Shown: positions 36,856 through 50,545, numbered from the stretch's first letter. The stretch is 64,000 nucleotides of DNA from Liolophura sinensis (GCF_032854445.1 NC_088297.1:19605127-19669126); one strand, 5' to 3'. Made by a program: numbers and translations. The notes: generated by a model not told the origin, from the sequence alone.

Positions 36856-38070
36856 CTGTTGAAGAGAACCAAACCTAGTGTTATTACTCTTGACGCGGGA
36901 TTCTCGGCCTTTTCCCCTAAACTAACATAGTTTGTTACTTTGGTGGAACACATTCGGGAATCTATCCGTCACAGGATAAACCATGTAACACGTACAAGTC
37001 TAATCCTATATGCATCATGTCAATTAAACAAAAACAAAAACAAAGTAATGAGACCGAAGTAAGGTGCAACAACCATTCTCCCAAGCCAATTCTTGCTTTC
37101 TCAAAAAAAAAAAACAAAAAACAAGAAGATATATAAGAACTCTGAAGACGTATAATAATATCAAATCTATTTCACACGTATAATCTTTAAAACATCAGAT
37201 GTGGTATTTATAAATATTTTTTATGTTTATACGAATGTCTTCCACTGCGTTTCATACTGATAAATCATTCCTCCAGTTATCGAATAGACAAAACTTTCTC
37301 ACCACGATTCCAACACATTTCTCCTTATGTTAAGGACTACATACATGTAGGTCATATTTCGACGAGTTTAAAAATCTTTATTTCACTAATGTCAGAATGA
37401 TCACTGTGTACGTATATACGAGAATTCATGATGAAGTTGCACGTCATTCTATCGCCTCTGCTTCTTATTGTCGTTTTATCTGTAATCTGTATTTTGCTAA
37501 TTAGACCAATCATGCAACATGTGGGAGACATGTGACAGAGCCTGGACAAAATCGTAGCCGTTCGCCAGCTAGCGCGTCTGATATGAGCACTTGGTCCAAA
37601 AAGTATGCTTATTTCCAAATTATCACGGACAAGAAATAAACTGGCTTCGACAGGTCTTACTTCTTTACGGATAAGTGTCCACTGATGTCTTAAAAGCATG
37701 CATGGGGCGAAACCGCAAAGTGACCTTGGATTTAATTTGAATTTAAAACATCGATATAATACGCAATTTATGGCCGTAAGGGTTAAAATTTTTATACATT
37801 TTGTCGTATCAAAACAGGTATTACGAGTTCTCAATTTTAACTCACGTAGCCTTTGTGCAAGATCTCAAACTATGATCTAAATGACCATCGTGAAATGGGC
37901 TTTTATTGCTTTACTTGTTGAACCACATGTATATATATTTTCCGGTCAATTAAAGTTACAAGGCTTATATGTGTACATCTCACGATTATTATACCATTCC
38001 ACATGACCACAATCAACACTTTGTATCTGGCAATGGCATCAGCCTGTCCAAACATATTTTTTTTAGAAGT
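36856..38070 (-). other. Spacer between V11 and V12
   Basis: About 1.2 kb with no recognised element. Confidence 0.4.
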
Positions 38071-38540
38071 TCAGCTCTCTAAACTATCCAATTTCTGCTT
38101 AAACGCCCTTTGGCTGGTCTGGAAGAGGCTTGAAGTAATGATGGAACACGGGTAGCGGGTTTCCTGCAAATATTTGTCTAAATTAGCACGCAGCAGTCTG
38201 AAAGATCCCGCACTGTAATCCGTTCCCAGTCGACTTTTGACGCCGTGAAAAAAGTTCACCAGAAGTGGGTCTAGCTCCTCAGGAGGTATTTCCACCACCT
38301 CTCGGTTGTCGTTAGATCTTGTCCACAGCCAGCGTTCGAAAACAGATGCTGCGCAAACCATGTAGCCAATAGCCGAGTGGCTATTATCGGAATTTTGGAC
38401 ACGCATCCTCCTGCGTCTGTTTAGCGCAGTGTTAACAGCGAAAGAATTCGGAACTCCAGTTATTTTGTCCGCGGAGACCAAATAACTCCTCTGCGGCAAG
38501 GTACTCTCAGCAGTGCCAGCAGTCCATAGGCATTTTACAT
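38071..38540 (-). CDS. Variable terminal exon V11 (core-binding domain)
   Basis: Acceptor TTTTGTTGTCAG|AT, phase 1, 156 residues. The basic patch NRRRRMRV (41-48) precedes VCAASVFERWLW (62-73), then IPPEELDPLLVNFF, SFRLLRANLDKYL, TRYPCSIITS and QTSQRAFKQKLDSLES. The stop comes almost immediately after the domain. DPLL in the second helix is shared with V7. Confidence 0.87.
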
Positions 38541-40279
38541 CTGACAACAAAACAAAACCCATGATAATTTTATCTGGCAGAAATCGCTTTAAAGTTGTCA
38601 CGTACCAGACCGTAAGATATCTTGTTTTCCTGAAAACATATTTGCGTCGATTTCGCAATATCCGGAGTGATTAAGCCGAACTTGGAACGCTGAGAAGTTA
38701 ACCTTGTTTCCATTTAAACAAAAAGGTAACCGTACGTGTACCGGTACCACAATTTCATCCAGACTGTTAACGCGAAAAGTGTAAAGCATAAACATACGTT
38801 TTGGCTTTTGGACTCCTTTGATGAAGAGCTGTAATCAAAGCGTGACCGAGATCCCCGTATTAGTTGGACTATCAGTTTGAACATGCCTTTGAACATCGAC
38901 TGTCTCCCCGCATCATTGCAAACCAATGACCCATTCTCACACATTATCAGCTATATAATTGATCAAAAAGCCTTCTGGCCTATTCTGTCTATACAGCATA
39001 TTCCAGTCCTCGTTCCCGGGACACAATATCATCTTCCACACACCATTATTCAATCATAAAATACTATTCTTAAACCGTTCGATTAGTATAGTTATAGCTA
39101 ACTATCGAATGAATGATTTATGGCTGATTACGGCGATTTTTCAGCCACATCGTGGCGCATTTTATGTGCCTAAATACTAAACTTTACGGAACAAAGTGTT
39201 TCGAGTATAGCAGTCATGCCCAGTACATTCAGCTCATAACCGACAATGCAAACGAACCTGTGCCACATTTTATGTTAAAACAACCAGAAGCTGTAATATC
39301 TCCTGTTTCGTTACCTAAAAGCATCAATTTCTACTAAAATGTCTGTAATGGTTCGCATTTCTACGTCATATTATGTACTAGGTGATGTGGTGTGGATCAC
39401 GATAACGATCGATCACGTTCATTATGCCAAAGTCGAAATAAACTACAAATAACTGATGATTATTCGATTGTAGATGTAGACCCCCTGGGTTAAATGAGAT
39501 CAGTGATCTCACTAAGATTACTAATATATATGCACCATTTAAAATAACAAGTCAATAACGTTTGGTATAGATAATGTAACATCTGGACATTAATGCCTTT
39601 TCGGCTTTTGTTGAGTCCAAAATTGTACCAAACAACGAAGCGGTGTGCTCAGGAAAAACTCATACCGACAAAGTATGCCTGCAAACCTTTTATTAAACCT
39701 ATACATAACAAGATAATACTTCGGTACGCTTACAAATTCAAAAATATGAATTAATTTTTCATTCTTAAATGTTCTGAATTAAAATAATTTTCATATTTAA
39801 ACAGTCATTGTGATCTTCACAATAGGGCAAACCAACAGACAAAAAAGAGCTTTCACGGTTCATGAAGAATTCACGACTTCTCGTCGGACTAGGAAATCTC
39901 ACGAAGCACTTATTTTTCCTGGCCTGCTATAGTCGAAACAATATTCTGTACATGGCAAAAACAATGGTTAGTAGATAAAATTAAAAAAATTATAAATATC
40001 TGAATAGTTAAGATAGCGGCGAACAGAAACAATATGCATAAACATCTAATCCAAATTGATTGTAACCTTCTCAAAACGTATATTTATACGACAGGCAAGG
40101 CTCTCAAAGGTAAAACATCACACTCACATGGAAGTGTTGGTAAGAAAATACAACTTAAACATAGTCAATACTCAAGCCAGATCCGCATATTACTCGTCAG
40201 TCGTCACACACTGATCATATTTTGATTCTCAGGCATCATAAAGCAAAAATCGAAACTCAGATCATCATACAGACCGATG
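38541..40279 (-). other. Spacer between V10 and V11
   Basis: About 1.7 kb, AT-rich. I recognise nothing in it. Confidence 0.4.
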
Positions 40280-40785
40280 TTATTCCTTCATTCCGCACTG
40301 GTCGTCCTGACTCCGTGTCAAAATGTCCATATAATAACTACTGCCTTCCGACTTCGACACCATGGTCGTCTGAGGTTCTGGCTTTTGTTTTAATTCCTCC
40401 AACTTCCTTCTCAGAGCATTTCTGCTGCCCTCAAAAAGCCGATGAGAAATAATGGAATGTGGGTAGCCACAGTCGATTAGATAATGATCAATCCTCTTCC
40501 GCAGGTTTGTAAGGGATTTCGGTTGATATTCCTCACCGCTTCGTCGTTTGATGGTGGTGAAAAACTCCGCTAAGTAGCCGTCTAATTCCTCGGGTGGAAT
40601 CTTGAAGATTTCTCGCCTGTCGTGGGCTGAAAGTGCCCACAACCACCGCTCGAAAGTGCTGGCTGCTGCTACAATGTCACGCACGCTGGTCTCCGGCTTA
40701 CCCGCTTTTTGCACGTTAAGCCAGCGCTGTATGTTCAACGCGTCCTGAGGACAGTAACTCCCACGGGCAGAGCCTTTGCCGGACA
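40280..40785 (-). CDS. Variable terminal exon V10 (short linker, long tail)
   Basis: Acceptor GCTTTATCACCAG|TG, phase 1, 168 residues. The linker is only about 40 residues and lacks the Arg triplet of its neighbours. The domain is IVAAASTFERWLW (38-50), IPPEELDGYLAEFF, KSLTNLRKRIDHYL, CGYPHSI and EGSRNALRRKLEELK. An unusually long tail of about 37 residues follows, Ser/Asp-rich with two Met-containing stretches and ending CGMKE. Confidence 0.85.
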
Positions 40786-41456
40786 CTGGTGATAAAGCAG
40801 AGAAATACTACAGTTGGTCGTTGTCACTGACCTTGGGCAGTAAAGTATACAGCACACAGAACAACTGTCCCCGACACCATGACATGCACCTAAACTCATA
40901 ACTGATTAAAGTGTGTATCTCATAAATTGTCATTCATATGCAACGAGTAAGATCACGTGCAAATCAATAAAAAAATGAATGTAAATATGCCAATAATGCA
41001 TCTCTTGGGTTTCTGGGTTTATTGGGGTTTTTTGTGTGTTTGTTTCTCGGCACGCAACAGTCTCCCATTCCCAATATTTGTCCACATGCAACATAGCCTT
41101 CAAGCCTCCTGAATACACACTCTGATTGGCCATATTTTCAAAAACGACAGTTAACTTATCGGACTGTCTTTGAAAACCTTTTGTTAATGTTCAGTTAATT
41201 CATTACCGTTGTGAGTTTCCAGGCAGTAATATATGAAAACATAGCGCATACGGATTAGCAACGACAGGATTCCAGTACGACAGGTTTGCACGGTGTCCCT
41301 TCCGCAAAACACATATGCAGTAATACCCTAGCCATATAACACATTTTAAACAACCTAGTCCATCTGAAAGCACAGCCTAACTTGAGCCCCAGTCAACAAG
41401 AACAGAAAAAGACGACCAGAATTTCCTTGTTCAATTGCAACAAAGCGAAAACCCCA

Positions 41457-41995
41457 TCAGTTCAGGTCTGGTGGAGTAACACCACTTGCTGCGTCTGCGA
41501 GCATTTTCCGCCTTCGTTTGTACGCCACCTGGCTCTTGCAGAAAATCGAGGACTTCGTGATGGAGCACGGGTAGTTGTTGTCCCGTAGGTAACTGTCCAA
41601 CCTGGACCGGAGATTCTTGAAGGAATGCGGGGTATAATCTCTACCTGCACGACTCTTCACAGATGCAAAGAACGACACAAGGTACTGGTCAAGTTCCTCC
41701 GGCGAAATCTGGAATATCTCACGATGGTCGTTCACAGGGAGGGCCCAGAGCCAGCGCTCGAAGGAACCCACGGCGGCCACGATGTCGCTGATCGTACACG
41801 AGGGCTTTCCTTCCATGACAATACGTTTACGTCGCCTTTTGTTCTCTGCTACAGAATCTGTGATGAAAACTGATGTTTCATCCACAGCCTCAATTGGTGC
41901 CACGCCCAGAGTCCCACCGAACACAGCCGCACCCACGTCTCCGGGCACCTGCTCCATCCATGGAAGATCCGGAAAGTCCGCCGTTACTGTGGCCA
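41457..41995 (-). CDS. Variable terminal exon V9 (core-binding domain)
   Basis: Acceptor TTTCGTTGTCAG|TG, phase 1, 179 residues. The first 45 residues are acidic and hydrophobic, followed by ENKRRRKRIVMEGKPS. The domain reads IVAAVGSFERWLWAL (72-86), ISPEELDQYLVSFF, HSFKNLRSRLDSYL, NNYPCSITKS and CKSQVAYKRRRKML, with a 13-residue tail. ISPEEL substitutes for IPPEEL. The basic patch plus GKP-x-T-I arrangement is shared with V12, V13 and V14. Confidence 0.88.
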
Positions 41996-42387
41996 CTGAC
42001 AACGAAAGGAATTCCGAGACTTATGCTTGCCAGTAACAACAGTAAGCAACTAGCAACAGTAATACATGCAGTCCTAAAAATCTGCGAATTCAGTGATTCA
42101 ATTTCTAACCTCCAAATAACCGCACCATACTGTATCTCCAAGTACACTGAACAATATTGCTAAGTGGCCAAGAAATGACTAATGGCCGCCGAATTTTAAG
42201 TCTTTCCACCAAGAGGTTAATAATTCAGATAAGGCAGAACAATGACACAAAAATCATCATGATGTATAATTTACTTACCACTCGTTTCAACTGCATTTAA
42301 CTGATTAAACTGCTGATATGCACGCATATTTTAGACAAACATTAATGACTGAATATTTCTGGCATCGATGAATTTATGTTGGCAGTC

Positions 42388-43433
42388 GCACACACAACTG
42401 AACTTGTCTACGCTGTGTATGGTACAGAATCGATCATGTCTGCCCCATCTAGGGTACAGATTCGATCATGTCTGCGCTGTCTAGGGTACAAAATCTAACC
42501 TGTCCGAGCTATCTACCCTGTCTGCGCTGTTTAGGGTACAGAATCTAACCTGTCCGAGCTATCTAGGTCACAGAATCGAAACTGCGCTGTGTACGATACA
42601 GAATCGAAACTGTCTGCCATCCAGGGTACAGAATGGAACCTGGCCTCGTTGTGTAGGGTAGAATCGAGCCTGTTCATGCTCTGTAAGGTACAGAACTGAG
42701 TCTGTCTTCAATGTCTAGGGTGCAGAATCAAAGCTGTCTGCACAGTGTAACGTAACAGAACCGAACGGGTCTGCGCCGTGTACAGTACAGAATCGAACGG
42801 GTCTGGTCTGGTCTGGGCTGGGCTGGGTGGAGTACAGAATCGAATCTGACTGACGAGTGTATAGGGTACAGAATCGAACCTGTTTATGCTGTGTAGGGTA
42901 CAGAATCAAACCTGTTTATGCTGTGTTCGGCACAGAATCGAAGCTATATGTGCAATGATACAGAATCGAAGCTGTATGTGCAGTCTTGGGTACAGAATCG
43001 ATCCTTACTGCGCAGTGTATAGGTTACAGAATGGAACCTGTCGGCTGTCTAGGGTACAGAATGGAACCTATATGCACTTTCTAGGGTACAGGATCGAATC
43101 TGCCCGTGCTGTCTAGGGTACAGAATATAATCTGATCGCACTGTCTAGGGTACAGAATCGAACCTTGTCTGCTGTCTAGGGAAAGGAATCGAACCTACCT
43201 GTGCTGTCTAGGGTACAGAATTGCACCGCTCGTGCTGTCTAAGGTACAGAATCGAACCCTGTCTATGCTGTCTTGGGTACAGAATCGAACCTGTCTGCGC
43301 TGTCTACGGTACAGAATCGAACCTGTCTGTGGTGTTTACGGTGCAAGTTCGTATTTGACTGTGGTGTAGACACACAATCGGACTTGACACAGAATCACAC
43401 CTCTTACGTAGCATACAGAATCGAACCAGTACT
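42388..43433. repeat. Minisatellite, unit about 32 bp, roughly 30 diverged copies
   Basis: Tandem units of the type GGGTACAGAATCGAACCTG followed by a C/T/G-rich half (TCTGCGCTGTCTA). Copies vary by point changes and small length differences over about 1 kb. It lies in the spacer upstream of V9, about 400 bp from that exon's acceptor. Unit boundaries are approximate. Confidence 0.93.
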
Positions 43434-45370
43434 GTTTAATGAGTCATTTACGCCACTGCCTCCACGCACTCGCACTCCAGCACTAATACGATTGAATGAA
43501 ATACAGAAGACTACGTATACAGTGTAAAACCAGAGTAGCGACTACAGTATAACAGCTTGGGAACGAAGGTCTTAAATCCCAAATTAACCAGAGGGCTCCC
43601 AACAATTCTGTTTTTATGTATCATAAGATCACTTATGTCCATCTAGGAGTCAGAACATGACATGCCCATACCAGCCGTCAACTTTTATGACCTTTCCGTT
43701 CACTAATAGCAACAATTTCCAAAACGTTGAACACAAACCACCGAATAGCCTGCATAAGACGCGGTTGTTGCATACTATGATATCTTTCGTTTCAAAAACT
43801 AGAACTATCATGGTTGCCGTGTATGTTTGTCTCTGGGACATATCTGTTATGGTATTTCGGGAATGTCATCAAAAAGAATTGAGTTCGTGTCTTACCAACA
43901 ACGTATAATTTCGACTTTCACATTATGTTCAACTTTCTAGTCACTAAAATTGTGCTAGACTATGACTGATGTGTGACCGGAATGAATAAATAATTACCAG
44001 CATGGTCCCTGTAGAATGATAAAGCCGCGTTTACATAATACCAAATCCCAACTCGTGAACATTGGTTTGTTACACTATAGGTCGACAACACTTATCATAA
44101 ACTGAACATCTCTCTCTCCCTCTCACCCTTTCACATCAATGGACGATGAAATATTTTAAAGCTCTCTTAGTACAAATCTCGTCTGTTTCCTCACATTTCG
44201 TACCACTAGTTGTTTTACCCTAGTATCTGATGAAATTATCTCTGTACAAGAGAGACGCTGTGGCAACCACGCTTGTCCTGCCAAAGATCTGGCTTTTGCG
44301 ACCACTGCACACATGCACCTTCTTTCCGAAAGAATAACTGGCCAGAAACGCCAATATTGTACTATTGCAATAGATAACACCATTTTATATCATACAACAA
44401 TAGCACCATCCAAATATGCCATCGAATGTGGTTCTTGCACTGCCTTTATTTCGTATGGCATGATCCCTAATCTTCTGCATAAAATTCAACTCGGCTAGTT
44501 ATTCGTTATCTAAATCAACCGGGAATATACTGTACACACAGGACACAAGAAACGGTTGGTTTTTATTTTTAAAACTTGTGGCTTATCATATTAAAGTACT
44601 CAGCTTCTTCTGATGGGGACTAAAAATTACTTTAAACTACTTGTCCTCACATGCCGGGTTCAGTCCGAAAACGAGTAGTCTGCTGGTGTGACGTCAAGAA
44701 CGATAGCTGGCAAAATAACCGAGTTGGAGGAGAGCCCGAACTGAGGAAGCTGAGCTGATCCAGCGTTCCCAGTATATTCACCAATGACGTCAATTCCGAA
44801 TATTTCCGATCACTGACGGAAAATATACACTTTGGACGGAAAATATACATAAAATATAGGGGTTATCAAAAATATAAAATATGCATTAAAATTAGGATAT
44901 ATTTTATTCATTTTCCCTACAAATTTTCTCCTTTTTTTAATACCTTTTGGTGTATTCTCTATTTTCCGATCTGGAAGGACAGCTAAGACTTTGTCCATCC
45001 TGGCTATGCTGAACACGAAAGAGTCAATTACGGGATTTACTTAGCATGGGTGAATAAGGTGGTCAGATAAGTTGTACAATTGGCCACAAATACAAACCAG
45101 TTACGACCGATCCTCAACACTTCCATACTAAGACGGAGTTTCTTTGCCGAGTGACGGTTCAACCGATGATGTAATACTAGAATTCCGCCACTCGGGGAAA
45201 AGGCTGAAGACAAACTATACCGGAAGCATCTCATTACAGATCAGTGAAAAGTAAACTTAATACCTGTAGACTATTTCATTCCTTTAATTCATTTTATAAC
45301 ATAAGAGTAAATTAATAATTAAATCATGGTAAAATGTATACAGTCGTAGATCTGTGCGATACGGGGAGAA
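43434..45370. other. Spacer between the minisatellite and the (TA)n tract
   Basis: About 1.9 kb with no domain copy, known SINE or RNA gene recognised on either strand. Confidence 0.35.
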
Positions 45371-45464
45371 TATATATATATATATATAAAGATAAAACCT
45401 GGATGTGCGTCCATCATATTTCTACATGGCATAAATTTTTTAAACATATGTATATATATATATT

Positions 45465-45490
<26 letters not shown>
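45371..45490. repeat. (TA)n-rich microsatellite
   Basis: Two AT-dinucleotide tracts, about 45371-45388 and 45449-45490, with AT-rich sequence between. They lie in the spacer upstream of V9. Confidence 0.9.
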
Positions 45491-45495
<5 letters not shown>

Positions 45496-46179
45496 CACAA
45501 ACATGCCATGGGATTATCGTTATGATAAATTTCGTTATACTGCTTCCTTTAGTTGGAGAAAAGAGCCTTAACAGCTTTTGTGCTCTAATGGAGGTTTTAG
45601 GCATTCAAAAAAAAAAAAATACAGAATCGGTGTGAGGATCAAATAGTGGGCGAAGAAAACTGGCCATCCAATCTGAATTGCTGGATCACGAACGTAATAC
45701 TGGAAAAGGTAAATGCAATGAATTCTAAAAATATTTCCCCAAAAAATTAACAATTACAATTATTATTGTTATTACCGTTAATGTACAAATGGTATAAGTT
45801 TGTGACTGGTTAGGGAGGTGGACGCAGTTACACAAGGTGAATATGGACACCTGCATTTTGTACATGTCAAACAGTATGTAGGTCGATAAAACACAAGTGA
45901 CCACAAAAACGTGGTTCATGGAAATAGCATGTTGATATATAAAGGCATAGACGTTTGCCGGTGGATCTACATATATCCTTAAGAGGTCAAGTAATGCCCT
46001 TCATAACGCCTGTGTTGGCAAAAACTTGGCCAATTTCCAGGCTAATATAGGTCATGAGTCTTCAACTCGTGTATAAGAAAAGTATGCCATATAAATGGTG
46101 TGCTTTCATTGTGATAAGTACTTGACCAGATGAAAATGGTCTCCATGATGGAAACAAAAATGACGCATCAAGACAACCA

Positions 46180-46709
46180 TCACTGCATAGATTCGGCATG
46201 GGCTTCTTTCAATTCCTGCTTTCTAAGCTTAAAAGCTAACTGACTCTTAGCGAACAATTCTGACTTGGTAATGGAACAGGGATAATCATTGTCCTTCAGG
46301 TAGCTGTCTAGTCTAGACCTAAGGGAAATGAACGATTCGGGATTGTACTGTCCTCCGCACGGCTTCTTCACGGCGGAGAAGAAATCCACAAGGAACGAAT
46401 CTAGCTCTTCTGGTGGTATCTCGAAAATTTCCCTATGTTCCTCCTGTGACACAGACCATAGCCATCGTTCGAAAGTCCCTACCGCTGCGATCATGTAGTT
46501 GACGGTGGTCCGGGGCCTAGAGTCCACCTTAATGCGTTCTCGTCTCCGGAGATTCTCTGCCGACATTTTGGACGTCGAGGTAGGGGTACTGCGCCCGGCT
46601 AAAACCGAGGAGAGGCTGGACTGTGGGGCTGCCAACCCGACTCTCGCCCAAAGCTTTGCCCAAACAGCCTGCTTCTTCACGTCCTGTGGCATCGCTCCGC
46701 CATCTTGCA
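46180..46709 (-). CDS. Variable terminal exon V8 (core-binding domain, near consensus)
   Basis: Acceptor TTTCATTGTCAG|TG, phase 1, 176 residues. This exon is close to the array consensus: LRRRERIK basic patch (54-61), IAAVGTFERWLW (74-85), EIFEIPPEELDSFLVDFF, ESFISLRSRLDSYL, NDYPCSITKSELF and AKSQLAFKLRKQELKE, then a short tail. V24, at the far end of the array, shares the NDYPCS and AKSQ-AFK features, so similarity does not simply follow distance. Confidence 0.9.
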
Positions 46710-48467
46710 CTGACAATGAAAGTCCAAAAATGGATTTGTTTGAAATAAAGACTGGGCAATGGGAAAAGCAAACGGAACGCATGCACATGGACAAATCAAT
46801 ACCTACATCTAGTATATAGGGTACATGTATCGGGGGTTCATCTTCATAATTCTGACGGACACAACGCCTGAAAACGGAGTTAATGCTGGGTGACGTACTA
46901 CTGACGGTGCCACCAACATAGCACAGAACTATTCTCCGATAACCTCAGATAAAACACCCACAACCAAGCAAAAGGTAATTTTTTTTATCCTGTATCTACA
47001 GAAAAATACTACTTTGTGTACCCCAGCATCCTACTCTGTTAACGTTGCTTTGGAGTTTATCAAGTATGTAATACATAACATGCGTAATTTGTGACCGCAA
47101 CATTATAGTGAGCGACTTATATCCCGGACCACAGTGTGCAGTGCTTAAGGCAAAAAGGATTGGTCTGAGTTCAACAGCATCTGATAACCAGGTCAAACCA
47201 GATTTCCTCTTCTGCATCTGCATTTACACGCGCGTATACACAAGTAATGCCACGGTACTATACATATACGTTTTAGGGCTTGTGGCAATGACTTTACCCA
47301 AAATGAACGGATGATTAGAAGTACTTGAGTATCTTTCATGCCGATGAAATGGAACTAATTGCAAGTAAAATCATAAAAGTTTGATGTAAGTGTATAAAGC
47401 TCATCTCCATGAGATAAGCCACACCTCTAGCAAGTTTACCACCCCACTGAATACAGAATAAATCAGCTAAAAACTCACTCGTGTACGAACAGACGAGACA
47501 TTATCGTCTGAGCGAAATTAGAAGAAAATAAAGTCAAAACCTAAGTCATGATCCCATTAATAGCTGCAAAAATGTGAAAAATTAACAAAGACCATGCCTT
47601 TGGGGTTCGACCAAAAGTATGACACCTTTCGTAGGCAAAGGATGGCAAAAAAAAAAAAAAAAAAAAAACAAGCAAGCTGAAGTAAATCGAGGAAACAGGC
47701 GTTTATGAGATGGGCTCCTAATCGACAGGACAGGTGAAGTAGGGCTGCTTGACATTCTTCGCGAGACAAGGTTTCACTCGCTCTTCATGTAAAAGTCCCC
47801 CTGGCCGTATATTCACTAATCCTAGTTGCACCGTGTTCAGCTACAAAAGCATAACCCAACAAAGGTAGGAAAATCTATTTCGTTCAATTTTTTTTCCCTT
47901 CTTTCTTTATTCAGAAGAAAACTCCATGATGGCTGTCTACTTCGACACCATGAAATGATCGGGTAACAGATATTCCGAAGAAAAAAGAAGTTTTGAGAAC
48001 TTGACACAATGTAATTTTAAGGACAGGACGTAAAAGCTGCGTGAAAATAGCTACTATGGTAGCACAAAGGTAAAACCTAATTTCGTGCGAATTTAAAAAA
48101 GATACGTGCAACTCTTCAACTAAGAACACCGTTTAGCAATGACAGCGATTAGAAGACTCGTGATATAATTAAGCCAAACAAGACATATAGCGCCGTTATG
48201 CTTAAGGCACCTGATGCTGAGGTATTTGTTCTAAAGTACAGAACAAAAAATTCATTGCCAGCAAACTTGTTTGCTGAAAACACCAGCGGGTTTCATTCCG
48301 TACAGCACAACGTCGAAGAAAACTTCACACAAAAACATTTCCTCTTCAAACACATCTAATTCCAACACAGGCATAAGCACAGGCTTGGGTCTTTACGGAG
48401 TAATTTGTACATCACAGGGCTACACTCTCAATACCCCATATCTTCCCTCATTTTGAATTTATACATA
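46710..48467 (-). other. Spacer between V7 and V8
   Basis: About 1.8 kb. It holds a 20-A run near 47650 and otherwise nothing recognisable on either strand. Confidence 0.4.
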
Positions 48468-49039
48468 TCATGTTATCAGCTGTTCTCTTGTGGCACCACT
48501 AAGCTGGGTGTCCTGGTCAATCATAGTAAGATGTATGTTCGCCTTAGCTATTTCCTTCAACTCCAGCCTCTTGCTCTTGAACGCCTGTTGGCTACTAGCA
48601 AACATCTCCGAATGCGTTATTGAAAATGGATAATCATTGTCTCGAAGATAGCTGTCTAATCTCGAACGGAGCGAAATGAAAGACTCGTGGTGGTAATTTT
48701 CTCCTGACGGTTTCTTCACGGTGGTAAAAAATTCAACCAGGAGTGGATCCAGTTCTTCAGGCGGTATTTCGTAAATTGGCCGCCTGGTCTCCCCTGGCCT
48801 TGTCCACAGCCACCGTTCAAAAGTACCAACAGCGGCCACGATAAACTTAACGGTTGTATTTGGTTTTCCGAACACCTTCACTCGTTGGCGACGCCTTTCG
48901 TTCTCGATAGCAATGTTGCTTGGAAAACAAACAAGGTTGCGCCGTCGTTGATCATCGAAGTTCGGCACAGGCGTGGGAGAATATTCGGCTTGTCCGAAGG
49001 TCTGTCCGAGGCAAGGCGACGCTCCAGCTGGGCATAACA
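48468..49039 (-). CDS. Variable terminal exon V7 (core-binding domain)
   Basis: Acceptor CTTTTATTGCCAG|TG, phase 1, 190 residues, the longest variable product. The linker holds two Arg clusters (QRRR at 31-34, ERRRQRVK at 48-55). The domain follows: VAAVGTFERWLW (68-79), IPPEELDPLLVEFF, ESFISLRSRLDSYL, NDYPFSITHS. A tail of about 25 residues ends in GATREQLIT. ESFISLRSRLDSYL is shared with V8. V7 and V6 are only about 0.4 kb apart, one of the tightest spacings in the array. Confidence 0.88.
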
Positions 49040-49349
49040 CTGGCAATAAAAGGAAGTCGTATCAGCCGACTGATAAGTGTTACTGTCTAAAATACGCTAG
49101 CTTTAGAGACATCAGTACAAAACGAATCAACTATCCCTGGGCAATATATAACGCCATCAGATCATCGAATTTCAAAGCGTCCTACTTATTATAGAATTGA
49201 ACACGTACTCATCATGTACATGTAAAAAGTAGAGGTACATGTATTTAAAGAAGCGGTGAAATTGCGACTCTTTTGTCTTCAGCTTTCAGGTACACCTTGA
49301 GGCCACATCTACTGAAGTCATAAAGCCGTATGGGGACACGTAGGAAGGG

Positions 49350-49355
49350 TTTATT
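49350..49355 (-). terminator. Possible poly(A) signal AATAAA for V6
   Basis: AATAAA on the minus strand about 76 nt after the V6 stop. A hexamer like this is common by chance in AT-rich DNA, so it is only suggestive. Confidence 0.35.
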
Positions 49356-49430
49356 AACATCAGTATCCCGGTCTACATAGTTATGTATACGAGGCTTGTA
49401 TGAGAGCAGAGAAATGCATGTGCTCTCTGA

Positions 49431-49984
49431 TTAAGCAATTTCAGCAGAAAACCCTTGCTCTAAACACCCCGATTCAGTTCTATTCTGTCCTGAATTTCCG
49501 GTCTCCAAATGGGAAACCTGTTGTTCCTTGCCTTTCAAGTTATGCTTTCTAATACTGAAGGCATTTTGGCTCTTATTGAACAGAGCTGACGTTGTAATGG
49601 AGACAGGGTATCTCTTCTCCCTCAAATAACTGTTAATGTTGGCACGAAGGATTCGAAACGATTCGGAGCTGTAGTCTTTCCCACCAGAGTTCTTGACACA
49701 GCTGAAGAAATCGGCTAGGTACAAATCTAGCTCTGTTGGAGGGATAGCTTCTATGGTACGCTGGTCTTGACAAGGTTGACGCTCTAGCCAACGCTCGAAT
49801 GTTCTAACGGCGTACACTCGATTTCCTGCTGTGGACCTTTTCTTGGTCGTGATACTAGACATTCTTTGGTTGTTGGAGAAAGCTTGATTATGCCATGTAG
49901 TTGTGGCCAGGAGGATTTCATTACTCGAGGTCGAAAATGCATCACCTTGAGACAAAACTCCGAACGGATCTCCAAGAACTTTGT
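49431..49984 (-). CDS. Variable terminal exon V6 (core-binding domain)
   Basis: Acceptor TTTTGTTCTCAG|AC, phase 1, 184 residues. FERWLE is at residues 63-68, exactly the position it holds in V4. The domain continues IPPTELDLYLADFF, KDYSSESFRILRANINSYL, RYPVSITTS and FNKSQNAF. The tail after the domain is about 35 residues, polar and longer than in V4. It is a sister of V4 although V5 lies between them, so an older block duplication or a later V5 insertion is likely. Confidence 0.86.
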
Positions 49985-50545
49985 CTGAGAACAAAAACCA
50001 AATAAGTTGGATTGACATCGGGGATGGGACTAAGCATATCAAATCTTCATTTATATGGTTGCTGTTTTACGGTGATTTTATGGCGGTTTGAATTAATATG
50101 GAAGCAGCGAAGGTTGTTGGTAGAGCACACCGGGTTGAGCGTGAAGGAAACTTTACCACCTCACCGCACACATACATACTACATATTTTCCTACCGGTAC
50201 AAGTGTATAATTAGGCAAGCGCAAGCTCACCAAGGAGATTGGTCCCTTGAATACTTTATAAGTTTGAAGCGGAACATCGACATCACCAAACAATCTCATT
50301 TCACCACAGGTAAATGTCATAACTTGCACTCAGTATTTCATAAATACCGATGCCGTTCTCATATTCTTGTGATTTGACTTCAGAAGATATTCAAAGCAAA
50401 CCCCAAAACATAGCCTACAACTTTCGCCTAAAATTCAATAAATGTTCTAGCATACAGTTTCGACGTTTATATTTTTCCGAAAATAAAAAAAAAAAATCAT
50501 GGCAAAAACCTGACTTTAGCAATCACCTAAATCCAATGTTTCCCA

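Noticed and set aside
42388-43433. CRISPR array
   Set aside because: Units are contiguous and diverged, with no unique spacers, and the DNA is animal.
42715-43527. Protein-coding frames inside the minisatellite
   Set aside because: Open frames arise from the repeat period. The peptides are repeats of the unit and show no family similarity.
45334-45525. Reading frames across the (TA)n tract
   Set aside because: Low-complexity IYIY repeats produced by the dinucleotide run.
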